DNA from: Shouchella xiaoxiensis
GTDB taxonomy: Bacteria; Bacillota; Bacilli; Bacillales; Bacillaceae_D
Direction of reading: 5' to 3'
Assembly (NCBI RefSeq): GCF_016907895.1
Contig: NZ_JAFBCV010000008.1
Coordinates: forward strand, 1-64,000
DNA: 64,000 nucleotides
Below, piece after piece: positions 33,591 through 42,097 of this stretch. Position 1 is the stretch's first letter. The number at the start of each line of letters is the position of its first letter. The notes beneath the pieces are model-generated. The model searched no databases and was not told the DNA's origin. It worked only from the letters and a program-made list of their open reading frames with translations. A program made the translations under genes and the position numbers.

Positions 33591-34604
33591 TTAAGGATGC
33601 ACGAGAACCTTTAATGAGCTATTCGGGTTGTTCATATGGTTAAACGCATCTTCTATATGGTCCAAAGATAAAACATGTGAGATTAGTGGCATGACATTAA
33701 CTTGCTTATGCTTTAGCATCCGAATCGCTTTTACAAAATCATCCTCGCTAAAGCAACGTGTTGTACGAATCGATAATTCACGAAAATGCATTTTGGCCAA
33801 ATCAATTGTAGGTGCTGTCTTATAGACACTCACAACCACCATTTCCCCTTGCGTCTTAATCGCATCTATCATTTGATTTGCTGTTATCTGACTCCCAGCA
33901 ACTTCAAATACGACATCTGCTCCTTCCCCATTTGTTTCCTGCTTCACAACCTCAACAATGTCCGCTTCGCCTGCGTGTACTGCCTGAAACCCCATACTTT
34001 GAGCGACTTGTAAACGATAAGCGCTCATATCAGAGATATAAATGGCGCTGGCCCCTGCTTGCTGAGCAATTAATCCAATTAGTAATCCAATTGGACCGGC
34101 ACCCAAAATGGCAACCGTATCCCCCACCTGAATACTCGATTTTTTGACCGTATGGATCGCTACTGCAAGCGGTTCAATCATGGCTGCTTCCTGATCACTG
34201 ATTTCATCTGGAACGCGACGTAACCGACCGGTTGGCACTGTGACGAACTCTGCAAATCCTCCGTCACGATCAATGCCGATATAGCGCAAAGAGGAACAAA
34301 CATGCTGATCCCCCCTTTGACATGGTTTACACGTCCCACAAGTAATCAACGGTTCAATGACAACTCTCTCACCGGCTTTAAAGGTAGATGCTTTATCTTG
34401 AATGGACTCAATTGTCCCTGCGAACTCATGTCCTAGAATGAGTGGAGCCTTCGCTCTAGGGTGCTTTCCAGAATAAATCATCATATCAGTACCACAAATA
34501 CCTGCATAAGAGACACGAATGAGCGCTTCTCCTTCATGTAAGGTGGGTATCTCTCTTTGTTGACATGATACGGTTTCAGGAGCTTCATAGATGCCCACTT
34601 TCAT
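33591..34604 (-). CDS. zinc-dependent alcohol dehydrogenase (RspB-like)
   Basis: 337 residues from the ATG at 34604 with AAAGGAAGTG at 5 bases; an earlier ATG overlapping the manD stop is the alternative. MDR family: catalytic zinc site GICGTDMMIYSG and GHEFAG, structural zinc Cys cluster CGTCKPCQRGDQHVC, and nucleotide site GAGPIGLL. It resembles RspB, threonine and polyol dehydrogenases. In E. coli rspB lies next to rspA, a mannonate dehydratase homologue, the same pairing seen here. Likely reaction: oxidation of a hexuronate- or aldonate-derived hydroxyl; exact substrate unknown. Confidence 0.82.
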   Translation of the reverse strand: MKVGIYEAPETVSCQQREIPTLHEGEALIRVSYAGICGTDMMIYSGKHPRAKAPLILGHEFAGTIESIQDKASTFKAGERVVIEPLITCGTCKPCQRGDQHVCSSLRYIGIDRDGGFAEFVTVPTGRLRRVPDEISDQEAAMIEPLAVAIHTVKKSSIQVGDTVAILGAGPIGLLIGLIAQQAGASAIYISDMSAYRLQVAQSMGFQAVHAGEADIVEVVKQETNGEGADVVFEVAGSQITANQMIDAIKTQGEMVVVSVYKTAPTIDLAKMHFRELSIRTTRCFSEDDFVKAIRMLKHKQVNVMPLISHVLSLDHIEDAFNHMNNPNSSLKVLVHP

Positions 34605-34624
34605 CAGAACACTTCCTTTTTTCA

Positions 34625-35878
34625 TTATGGTTTAACCGCTGTCCCATCAGGTGTTCTCGCTAACGTCCATTGGGGAATCTCTCCATTAACTGGATATTTC
34701 TTAGCTAATTCTTCGTTAAAATCAACACCAAGCCCTGGTCGATCATTTGCATAAGCGTAGCCTTTCTCAACCGTTGGTGCTCCTGGGAATACATTATGTA
34801 ATTCCTCTGTCAGTACGGTCCATTCCTGGATACCAAAGTTCGGTGAAGCGTAATCGAGATGGAGGTTGGCCGCAACTCCAATTGGTGAAATGTCTCCCGG
34901 TCCATGCCAAGCTGTGCGAACGCCATTTAATTCGCTCAAGATCGCAATTTTTCTTGCCGGTGTAATTCCACCTACTGTACTAACATGGCAACGAATAAAG
35001 TCGATTAATTTAGTTGTAATTAATGGCTTCCATTCATTTACATGAGTGAACAATTCGCCCATTGCAATGGGAGTGGCTGTCTGTTGACGCATCATCTGCA
35101 ACCAATCCAAATTCTCAGGCGAAACAGGGTCCTCCAAATAATAGAGCTGATAAGGTTCGAGATTTTTTGCCAGACGCACCGCCTCTATTGGCGCCAAGCG
35201 CTCATGAATATCATGAATGAATTCAACTCCCCAGCCTATGGTGTGACGTAAATGTTCAAACAAGCCAACGATACTTTTTGAATAAGCTTCAGGGTCAAAA
35301 TAAACGCCTGGTAATGCGCCGATCGGAGATGCTTTTGGTGATACTTTCTTTGATTTCTCATAAATCGTATTAATTAATTTGGTATCAGTCGTGCCGCTGC
35401 CTCCATACATGCCCATCTGGCAGCGAATATACTGATATCCATCCTCCATCAGTTTGCGAACATTCTCTTCCACTTCGTGCTCATCTGCACCGTCAGCATG
35501 TCGATACAAGGGAATGCCCTCCCTGCACTTTCCTCCTAGTAACTCATATACAGGTAGATTAGCTACCTTACCCTTTATATCCCACAGTGCCATGTCTATG
35601 CCAGACAACGCATTATTCATAATCGGCCCACTGCGCCAGTATCCGCTCACGCTTGCTGATTGCCAAATGTCCTCAATTCTTGCTGGATCTTTACCGATCA
35701 AGAAAGGTTTCAAATAATCTTCAATTGCCGCTTTAACTGCAAACACTCGCTGTGTAAACGTCGCACACCCCAAACCATAAATGTCTGGATCACTTGTTTC
35801 AATTTTTACAACAACTAAGTCAATCCCGTTTGGTGCCGTCAAAAAAACGTTTACGTCGCGAATCCGTAATTCACCCAT
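34625..35878 (-). CDS. manD: D-mannonate dehydratase family protein (enolase superfamily)
   Basis: 417 residues from the ATG at 35878, which has AGGAGG at 7 bases; a longer frame upstream lacks one. Enolase superfamily, ManD subgroup: NNALSGIDMALWDIKGKVAN, the FIHDIHERLAP segment, YYLEDP and MGELF as acidic metal-binding strand ends, and the late AWHGPGDISPIGVAANLHLD. The family dehydrates D-mannonate and/or D-gluconate to 2-keto-3-deoxygluconate; activity varies greatly among members and cannot be ranked here. First enzyme gene after the regulator; its leader carries a FadR-type operator. Confidence 0.85.
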   Translation of the reverse strand: MGELRIRDVNVFLTAPNGIDLVVVKIETSDPDIYGLGCATFTQRVFAVKAAIEDYLKPFLIGKDPARIEDIWQSASVSGYWRSGPIMNNALSGIDMALWDIKGKVANLPVYELLGGKCREGIPLYRHADGADEHEVEENVRKLMEDGYQYIRCQMGMYGGSGTTDTKLINTIYEKSKKVSPKASPIGALPGVYFDPEAYSKSIVGLFEHLRHTIGWGVEFIHDIHERLAPIEAVRLAKNLEPYQLYYLEDPVSPENLDWLQMMRQQTATPIAMGELFTHVNEWKPLITTKLIDFIRCHVSTVGGITPARKIAILSELNGVRTAWHGPGDISPIGVAANLHLDYASPNFGIQEWTVLTEELHNVFPGAPTVEKGYAYANDRPGLGVDFNEELAKKYPVNGEIPQWTLARTPDGTAVKP

Positions 35879-35896
35879 TTCGATTCCTCCTGTCAG

Positions 35897-35907
35897 TCGT
35901 CCTACAA
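35897..35907 (-). promoter_or_regulatory. FadR-type operator before manD
   Basis: TTGTAGGACGA fits the GntR/FadR consensus TNGTNNNACNA exactly. It lies in the 52-base gap between the regulator gene and manD. Confidence 0.6.
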
Positions 35908-35930
35908 CTTTTGATGAAAGCAATGGCCAT

Positions 35931-36638
35931 TTATTCTTCACTCCAATGGCCGAATGTTTTTATAATCGCGATGTTTCGTTTCATCGCATCCGTCAGTACT
36001 CGTTGAGCACGCTTAGCATCTCTCTTTTTTAAAGCCTGAAAGATTTGAATGTGTGACTCGACACTATCCTCTGTAATGCCAATGCCCTTGTTTAACTCTT
36101 CCAAATAGGAATAAAAGTAATCTTTCATTAAGACAAAGGTATCATAGAAAACTTTATTCTTTGATGCTTTTGCAATGGCCAGATGAAACCGATAATCTGC
36201 TTCCGAATACAGCGCCTTATCTTCAATATGTGCAGTCATATCATGCAACGCTTCCTCTATTTTTCGCAAATCATCTCCATCCGCATGTTCAGACGCAAGC
36301 GCTAAGGTTTTGTACTCAATCGTCTCACGAAACACCATCATATCAATGAATTCTTTTTGGCTTAAATTCAAGATAATTTTCGGTTTCGTAAACTGCATCG
36401 CTGTCGCATGCTCCGCAATAAAAGACCCTTTTCCTTGAAACGTTTCCACGACATGCACATCTCTTAACCGTTGAATCGCACTTCGAACACTTACCCTGCT
36501 AACATTGAACATGGAAGCAAGCTTACTCTCAGATGGGAGCTTAGAACCCGGCGGCCATTCCCCAGAAACAATCTGGTTCTTTAATTGATCAAACACATAC
36601 GCTACCACATCGGTTTTTTCATATGAATTAAACGTCAT
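35931..36638 (-). CDS. GntR-family (FadR subfamily) repressor
   Basis: 235 residues from the ATG at 36638 (AGGA 8 bases before it); a GTG at 36659 is the alternative. The N-terminal winged helix is KLPSESKLASMFNVSRVSVR, then the all-helical FCD ligand domain (about 90-225) with DYRFHLAIAKAS, whose Asp/His residues bind metal and an organic acid ligand in the family. Heads an operon with manD, two dehydrogenases and the TRAP genes, and is probably their repressor, induced by an aldonate or uronate. Confidence 0.88.
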   Translation of the reverse strand: MTFNSYEKTDVVAYVFDQLKNQIVSGEWPPGSKLPSESKLASMFNVSRVSVRSAIQRLRDVHVVETFQGKGSFIAEHATAMQFTKPKIILNLSQKEFIDMMVFRETIEYKTLALASEHADGDDLRKIEEALHDMTAHIEDKALYSEADYRFHLAIAKASKNKVFYDTFVLMKDYFYSYLEELNKGIGITEDSVESHIQIFQALKKRDAKRAQRVLTDAMKRNIAIIKTFGHWSEE

Positions 36639-36659
36639 TTGTTCATCCTCATTTGTCAC

Positions 36660-36670
36660 ATGTCCTACAA
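36660..36670 (-). promoter_or_regulatory. FadR-type operator before the gntR gene
   Basis: TTGTAGGACAT, identical to the manD site over nine bases and one mismatch from TNGTNNNACNA. It lies just downstream of the promoter, between the transcription start and the coding region. Confidence 0.6.
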
Positions 36671-36682
36671 GTTAATAACGTC

Positions 36683-36711
36683 AGTATAGCAAATGTCCAG
36701 ACTCTTGTAAA
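36683..36711 (-). promoter_or_regulatory. sigma-A promoter of the gntR-manD-TRAP operon
   Basis: Minus strand TTTACA (36706-36711), 17 bases, TATACT (36683-36688). Confidence 0.75.
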
Positions 36712-36719
36712 CGATTTCA
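36706..36719 (-). promoter_or_regulatory. cre (CcpA) site overlapping the -35
   Basis: TGAAATCGTTTACA matches all 14 positions of TGWAANCGNTNWCA, and its last six bases are the -35 hexamer, so CcpA binding should repress the operon when good sugars are present. Confidence 0.8.
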
Positions 36720-36726
36720 ATAAAAT

Positions 36727-36762
36727 AACCCCTCGCCCAAAATTGATAGGACAAGAGGCTTT
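36727..36762 (-). terminator. terminator of the sugar ABC operon
   Basis: Imperfect stem CCTCTTGTCC/GGGCGAGG followed by TTATTTTATT on the minus strand, directly after the MalG-type gene. Confidence 0.6.
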
Positions 36763-36765
36763 CTC

Positions 36766-37656
36766 CTACCCCTTCACTGCCCCCTGCGTCATCCCTTCGA
36801 CAATCTGCTTTTCCATAAATAAATAAAACAGAATGGTCGGCACGAGCACAATCGTTAATGCGGCCATTTGCGCAGTGTAGTTCGTTGAGTGCTGTCCGGC
36901 AAAGTTGGCGAGACCGAGCGGTAGTGTCCTTAACAGGTCGTCATTGATGAGGACGAGGGCGAAGCTGAATTCGTTCCAGTTGTTAATGAAGTTAATAATG
37001 ATAACCGTTGCCAGCACGGGGCGGGTCATCGGCAAGATAATCGACCAGAAGATCTTAAAGACGCCTGCCCCGTCCATCACCGCCGATTCTTCAATCTCCT
37101 GTGGAAACGAGCGCATGAAGTTCGTTAATAGGAAAATGGTGATCGACAAGTTGAACGCGATATAGGGAAAAATTAGCGCCAAGCGCGTATCGAGTAAGCC
37201 AATATTTTGCATTAAGATAAACATCGGCACGAGCGTCGCATGAATTGGCACAAGAAGACCTAGAATAAAAAACGAATACAGTATCTTCTGTCCTTTAAAG
37301 CGGAAGCGGGCGAGAAAATATGAGGCGAGCGCACCGAATAGGACGGTGAGCACAACAGCGGCACCGCCGACGATGACGCTGTTAAAGAAGTACGTATTAA
37401 TATTGGCGGTAAACCAGGCCTCAACATAGTTCGTCCAGACCCATTCCGTTGGTAAGCCAAATGGGTTTAAGGCAAACTCCTGACTGGACTTGAATGAGTT
37501 GAGAATCATCCAGACGATCGGGTAGGCATTAACAATCGCAAAGGCAATTAAGATGACGTAAATGAAGGTTCGCCTTGTGATTTTTTTGATTCGTGCGGTT
37601 TTCTCATTGATTTCTTTTCGTGGCATCGGTGTTCTTGGTTGATTGTTTACTTCCAT
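36766..37656 (-). CDS. carbohydrate ABC transporter permease (MalG type)
   Basis: 296 residues with six membrane helices. The EAA loop reads EIEESAVMDGAGVFKIFWSI, the contact to the ATPase; the C-terminus QKQIVEGMTQGAVKG-like end (EKQIVEGMTQGAVKG) is typical of MalG-type sugar permeases. AGGAGG lies before the ATG. It forms a heterodimer with the preceding gene product, 15 bases upstream. No ATPase gene follows, so a shared ATPase of the MsmX type is presumed. Last gene of the operon. Confidence 0.9.
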   Translation of the reverse strand: MEVNNQPRTPMPRKEINEKTARIKKITRRTFIYVILIAFAIVNAYPIVWMILNSFKSSQEFALNPFGLPTEWVWTNYVEAWFTANINTYFFNSVIVGGAAVVLTVLFGALASYFLARFRFKGQKILYSFFILGLLVPIHATLVPMFILMQNIGLLDTRLALIFPYIAFNLSITIFLLTNFMRSFPQEIEESAVMDGAGVFKIFWSIILPMTRPVLATVIIINFINNWNEFSFALVLINDDLLRTLPLGLANFAGQHSTNYTAQMAALTIVLVPTILFYLFMEKQIVEGMTQGAVKG

Positions 37657-37671
37657 CGTGCAAACCTCCTT

Positions 37672-38562
37672 TTAAGTCGTTCTCGCTTTGCCTCGCTTTT
37701 TCAGTAACAGATTGGCAAGCACAATAATCGTGATACTGAAGACGAAGATTAAGACAGAAATCGCGCTTCCGTAGCCGTAGCGGAGTCCTTGGAATGTTTC
37801 TGTATACATGTATGTAGCCATAACTTCTGTGGCATTGGCTGGTCCTCCGCCCGTCATAACGTAGATTAAGTCGAATGTTTTCAAACTGCCGCTAATGCAT
37901 AGGATGACGGCAACGATAATCACTCCCCAGATTGATGGAAGCGTGACGTAACGGGTTTTCTGCCACTCCGTTGCTCCGTCGAGTTCGGCTGCTTCTAGAA
38001 TTTCTTTCGGCACCGTCTGTAGCGCGGAAAGAAAGATAATGAAGTAGAGGCCAACAAACTGCCAGATGATAACGGCGGCAATGGCATACATCGCATAATC
38101 AGGGTTACCGAGCCAGTTTTGCGCCAGCGCGCTGAGGCCAAGATTGTCTAACAGATTGTTCAAGAGTCCTTGCTCGACGTTGTAAATCATCCGCCATGTC
38201 AGCGAGATGACAACGGTTGAGATGACAACCGGGAGAAAGGCAATCGTGCGGAAAAACTTTGCGCCTTTAATCTTGCGGTTAAGCAAGAGCGCGAGCACTA
38301 AGGCAATCGGTATTTGGCCGAAGACAGACGCGGCGACAACGATTAAGTTGTTTCGCACCGATAACCAAAAGACGGAATCGTTTAGGATTGCTTTGAAGTT
38401 GGCTAGACCGACAAACTCCATCGGTGAAAAGCCGTTCCATGACATGAACGAATAATAAAACGAGATAAAGATCGGAATAATGCTGAAGATACAGTAAACA
38501 AGCAAAGCTGGCGCCACGCCGAGGGCGATTTTCCAACGGCTCTTTAACAGATGCACCTGCAT
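37672..38562 (-). CDS. carbohydrate ABC transporter permease (MalF type)
   Basis: 296 residues from the ATG at 38562 with AAGGA close upstream; an earlier ATG has no ribosome site. Six membrane helices; the EAA loop is EILEAAELDGATEWQKTRYV; LIYVMTGGGPANATEVMATY is the standard MalF/UgpA-type segment before the last helices. Partner of the MalG-type subunit. Substrate unknown: no glycosidase or other enzyme accompanies the operon. Confidence 0.9.
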   Translation of the reverse strand: MQVHLLKSRWKIALGVAPALLVYCIFSIIPIFISFYYSFMSWNGFSPMEFVGLANFKAILNDSVFWLSVRNNLIVVAASVFGQIPIALVLALLLNRKIKGAKFFRTIAFLPVVISTVVISLTWRMIYNVEQGLLNNLLDNLGLSALAQNWLGNPDYAMYAIAAVIIWQFVGLYFIIFLSALQTVPKEILEAAELDGATEWQKTRYVTLPSIWGVIIVAVILCISGSLKTFDLIYVMTGGGPANATEVMATYMYTETFQGLRYGYGSAISVLIFVFSITIIVLANLLLKKRGKARTT

Positions 38563-38585
38563 CACATCCTTTCGACAGTTCTCTT

Positions 38586-38599
38586 TGGAAGCGTTTTCT
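38586..38599 (-). promoter_or_regulatory. weak cre-like site before the permease genes
   Basis: AGAAAACGCTTCCA on the minus strand matches 12 of 14 cre positions, 24 bases before the MalF-type start. It may give the permeases their own carbon control. Confidence 0.35.
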
Positions 38600-38655
38600 A
38601 CATTCATTGTAAAAGGACTTACGAATCGTAAAAATCCGTATTTTTACGATTCTAT

Positions 38656-40221
38656 CTACTTTTTCATCGTTTCCTCCGTTGCGTTTAAGCGTCGGTAATG
38701 CGTTGGCGTCAAACCGAGCTGCTTTTTAAACACTTGTACAAAGTATTTGTATTCCTTATAGCCAACGTACTCGGCAATTTCAAATACTTTATTAGTCGTC
38801 GTCAGCAGGAGCTCCGATGATTTCTGAATGCGTAAACCATTTAAATACTCGGAAAAGCTCTGTCCTGTTTCTTTCTTGAACAACATGCTGAAATAGTTTG
38901 GCGTGATAAAATGCTGCTCGGCTACTTCCGCCGCGCGCAAGTCTTGCTGGTAATGCTTCTTAATGTAGCGCTTGATGTTTTCAATCACCCAGTTGCTGTG
39001 GTCCGCTTCCTTCAGCTCGCCAAGAAAATCGATTAGATCACGTAAGAAAATTTGTTCAATCGCCGATGTTGTATTGTAGCACCGGAGATCGATGTCTTTT
39101 TGCAAGCGCAGGTCAATTTCCTGGAAAGACTTACTTGGCAGCCGTTCTTGAAGTTTTTGCTGAAATGTCCGTTCGAGCTTCCGGCAAAGATCGACAAGTT
39201 GGCTCAGTGAACCTCCGTCTGAGGCTAAGCTCTTTATAAGCTGATGCAAACAAGCTTCAACGCTGCTTGCATCATTCGTTAACACAGCTTCTACTAGCTT
39301 CGTTTCGAACTCTAGCGGATACATCGCCACTCTCGCCCTTGCTGGACCTTCGAAGGTGAGTCCCACCGATTGCCCACGCACATCGTCCATCAACTGGTGC
39401 AGCTGCTCGTACTCCACTAGACAATGTGCAAACGACTCACTGATGGAGGAAGCGACCGTTTGGATTGGGTAAGGAGATTGCTTCATGGCGTCTTGCCAGA
39501 CGTTGCTCAGCTGTTTGTTGGAAAGCACGTCAGGATTATCGCTATAACAGAGCGTTATGAGCTCATTTTCATGGCCGTACAAGGAGACATGCTTCAGTCC
39601 ATGTGATGAACAGCTTTCTTCTACAGCAGACTTGACCGATTCCGCTACCTGCGCAAACGCCTCGGCTGAAAGCGATTCTTGCAGCGCGGAATAGCCCACA
39701 ACTTCACTAATTAGCAGGCGGTATGCGCTAAACCACTGAGCTTGCTTTACTTCGATGCGTTTAGGAAGGGGTGTTTGAAAAAGTGAATGGAGCAACAGCT
39801 GCGTAACCGCTTCTTCTTCGTCACTCGTTTGCTGCGCTTTTCGTTCCAAGATCGTTGCAGTTACGCTCTTGACTAACCCGATTAATTCATCGACATTAAC
39901 CGGCTTAAGCAAATAATCTTCTATCCCGAGACGCAAGGCCTGACGCGCGTAGTGAAAGTTATCAAAGCCGCTAATAATAATCATCTTCGTATCTGGATAG
40001 GCTTGAACGACATACTCCGCCAGCGCCAGTCCATCCATTTCCGGCATCGAAATATCGGTTAAAATCAAGTCAAAGGGCTGTTGCGCCATTTTTTTAAGCG
40101 CCTGCTTGCCATTAAACGCAATTGCCACTTCTTCAACACCAAGACTATGCCAGGGAATCGTTTGCGCGAGTCCTTGGCAAATGACCGGTTCATCATCAAC
40201 GATTAACATCCGTATCTTCAT
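38656..40221 (-). CDS. response regulator with AraC-type output domain (YesN-like)
   Basis: 521 residues; the ATG at 40221 with AAGGAGG at 8 bases is preferred over an earlier start. Receiver domain 1-120: acidic pair in VDDEP, phosphorylated Asp in LILTDISMP (D56), and Lys in LLKPVN. A variable middle of about 300 residues links to two AraC helix-turn-helix motifs (about 420-515) ending with GYKEYKYFVQVFKKQLGLTP. It overlaps the kinase gene by 26 bases. Expected to activate the surrounding ABC genes when the kinase senses a sugar. Confidence 0.9.
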   Translation of the reverse strand: MKIRMLIVDDEPVICQGLAQTIPWHSLGVEEVAIAFNGKQALKKMAQQPFDLILTDISMPEMDGLALAEYVVQAYPDTKMIIISGFDNFHYARQALRLGIEDYLLKPVNVDELIGLVKSVTATILERKAQQTSDEEEAVTQLLLHSLFQTPLPKRIEVKQAQWFSAYRLLISEVVGYSALQESLSAEAFAQVAESVKSAVEESCSSHGLKHVSLYGHENELITLCYSDNPDVLSNKQLSNVWQDAMKQSPYPIQTVASSISESFAHCLVEYEQLHQLMDDVRGQSVGLTFEGPARARVAMYPLEFETKLVEAVLTNDASSVEACLHQLIKSLASDGGSLSQLVDLCRKLERTFQQKLQERLPSKSFQEIDLRLQKDIDLRCYNTTSAIEQIFLRDLIDFLGELKEADHSNWVIENIKRYIKKHYQQDLRAAEVAEQHFITPNYFSMLFKKETGQSFSEYLNGLRIQKSSELLLTTTNKVFEIAEYVGYKEYKYFVQVFKKQLGLTPTHYRRLNATEETMKK

Positions 40222-42010
40222 AAGATGCTTCCTCCTTTTCAATCAATTGTCTTTCAGGAATACGCACACGGATATGTGCGCCACTACTCGTCTGCAATGC
40301 CTCGAGTCCACTGCTTTCTCCGAATGTTTTCCTTAAGCGCTGATGGGTATTGCGTAAGGCAAACCCCTCTCCGTCCTGGCTTGGCTCGTTCAGCGCTTGA
40401 TTAAATGCAGCGAGTTCGCCAGTGAATCCGCTACCATTATCAAGGACATCAATCACAAGGAACGCCCCTTCTTGATAAGCGCGCACGGCGATGCGATTTG
40501 CCTGATCCCATTCCTGAAAGCCATGGCGCAAGCTGTTCTCGACAAGCGGCTGCAAAATCAGCTTCAGTATCTCTCTTTGTTCCAAGCCGGCTTCCAGATG
40601 AATCGAATAGGTTAGCTGGCCAGCGAGCCGGCGCTTGTGCAGCTCCAAGTAGCTTTGAACATAAGTTAATTCATCTTTAAGCGGAATCAACAGTTTGCCT
40701 TGGCTTAAGCTAATTCGGAATAAGCGCGACAAATGCTCAATGCTCTTGCCCGTCTCAAAGGCTTGCTCCAGCCTTGCCGTCCAGCGAATCATGTCCAGTG
40801 TGTTGTACAAGAAGTGGGGATTAATCTGACTCTGGAGCGCCTTCAGCTCTGACTCTTTATTCTGAATTTCGAGCTTATACTTCGTCTCGATTAAGTGCTG
40901 AATCTGAGCAACGGCCTGATTAAAGCGCGTTCCTAGCTGACCGATTTCATCTCGTGAACGCACCTTCACTTGCGCGCTGAAATCCCCTTCTTCTAACCGC
41001 TTCGTTTCCTGCGTCAGCTCTGTAATCGGTTTGATAATCGTTACCATAAAGCCAGCAATTGCGAACAGTCCGATCGCGCCTGCGATTCCGATAATAACCT
41101 GCATCGTTGTCCGAACCCCGCTAAATTCATCAAGAATGTACTCTTCACGTACCGTTGAGACAAGAGACAGGTCCGTCCCAGCTACTTGGCGAGTAACCGC
41201 ATAATAAGTTTCACCGTTTTCTTCATATTGAAAGAGAGGTGCCCCCGCCTGCGTCTGTTCAATCACGTCTCTAATAGGATACCGTTCCCCCACAAAGCGC
41301 TGATTACGATGAGTAAGCACTTGCCCGTCGCCTTGCAGCAAGATAATCTCATCATGAGGGTTTAGATACCGGTTCGTTATATGCGCAAACAATTCCCGCT
41401 CATCTAAACGAATGTTTATTTGTCCGATCGGTTCCGTAATATCGTAAAGATTGTTAATGACGCGAAAAAGCGAAATCATCGTGTAATCGCCGGATGTCCA
41501 ACCGCCACGCTCCAACACATACGGATTCGTCCAGACTACCCGCCCTCGCTCCCTCCGCGCCATTTCTTCCCAAACCGATTCGTCCCCGCTTACCCGTTCG
41601 CCAAGATGAAGTTGGGTTCCGTTAAGCCCCTCAACCTGAGCCGAGTTAAAATAAGGCTTATTGTTTAAATGAAACGTGAAGAAGCCACGAATATGATCCT
41701 GAAGCCGCTGCATCTCCTCAGGATCACTACCAGATCCGTTCGCAGGAAGCGTCATGTATTGGCGGAACTCTTCGCTATAAATAATGTAGCTCGAAAGCTC
41801 CTCAACCTCTTCCATCACGCCAAGCAAATTCGATTCAATATGCCGTAAATTCTGTTCCGTCCGTTCAATAACTTGATTTTCTAAAATCGTATTTGATTGA
41901 TAATAGAGTAGAAGACTAATGGTGAGAGCTGGAATTAAAATAAGCGATAATAAGATAAACACCGATTTCCAGCGCAAGCTCCAGTGACGAAACGACAGCC
42001 TTTTCTTCAT
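40196..42010 (-). CDS. sensor histidine kinase (YesM-like)
   Basis: 604 residues. Membrane helix at about 15-37, an extracellular double-Cache-type sensor (about 38-285), a second helix, a HAMP domain (about 315-365), then the HisKA_7-type segment SQINPHFLYNTLDMIRW with phosphorylated His at about 399, the N box LVENSLRHGF and a glycine-rich ATP site DNGSGFTG. The extracellular domain may sense the sugar directly or through the binding protein encoded immediately upstream. Part of the operon between the binding protein and the permeases. Confidence 0.9.
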   Translation of the reverse strand: MKKRLSFRHWSLRWKSVFILLSLILIPALTISLLLYYQSNTILENQVIERTEQNLRHIESNLLGVMEEVEELSSYIIYSEEFRQYMTLPANGSGSDPEEMQRLQDHIRGFFTFHLNNKPYFNSAQVEGLNGTQLHLGERVSGDESVWEEMARRERGRVVWTNPYVLERGGWTSGDYTMISLFRVINNLYDITEPIGQINIRLDERELFAHITNRYLNPHDEIILLQGDGQVLTHRNQRFVGERYPIRDVIEQTQAGAPLFQYEENGETYYAVTRQVAGTDLSLVSTVREEYILDEFSGVRTTMQVIIGIAGAIGLFAIAGFMVTIIKPITELTQETKRLEEGDFSAQVKVRSRDEIGQLGTRFNQAVAQIQHLIETKYKLEIQNKESELKALQSQINPHFLYNTLDMIRWTARLEQAFETGKSIEHLSRLFRISLSQGKLLIPLKDELTYVQSYLELHKRRLAGQLTYSIHLEAGLEQREILKLILQPLVENSLRHGFQEWDQANRIAVRAYQEGAFLVIDVLDNGSGFTGELAAFNQALNEPSQDGEGFALRNTHQRLRKTFGESSGLEALQTSSGAHIRVRIPERQLIEKEEASYEDTDVNR

Positions 42011-42041
42011 AGTAAGCGACAGTCCTTTTTTAATAGTTGGA

Positions 42042-42081
42042 AAAGAGCAGCCCGATTCTATAATAGAAGGTTCTGCTCTTT
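42042..42081 (-). terminator. partial terminator between binding protein and kinase
   Basis: Stem AAAGAGCAG/CTGCTCTTT with a short T-run on the minus strand. It would let most transcripts stop after the binding-protein gene and some continue, giving the usual excess of binding protein. Confidence 0.6.
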
Positions 42082-42097
42082 GTCATTTACTATAGCA

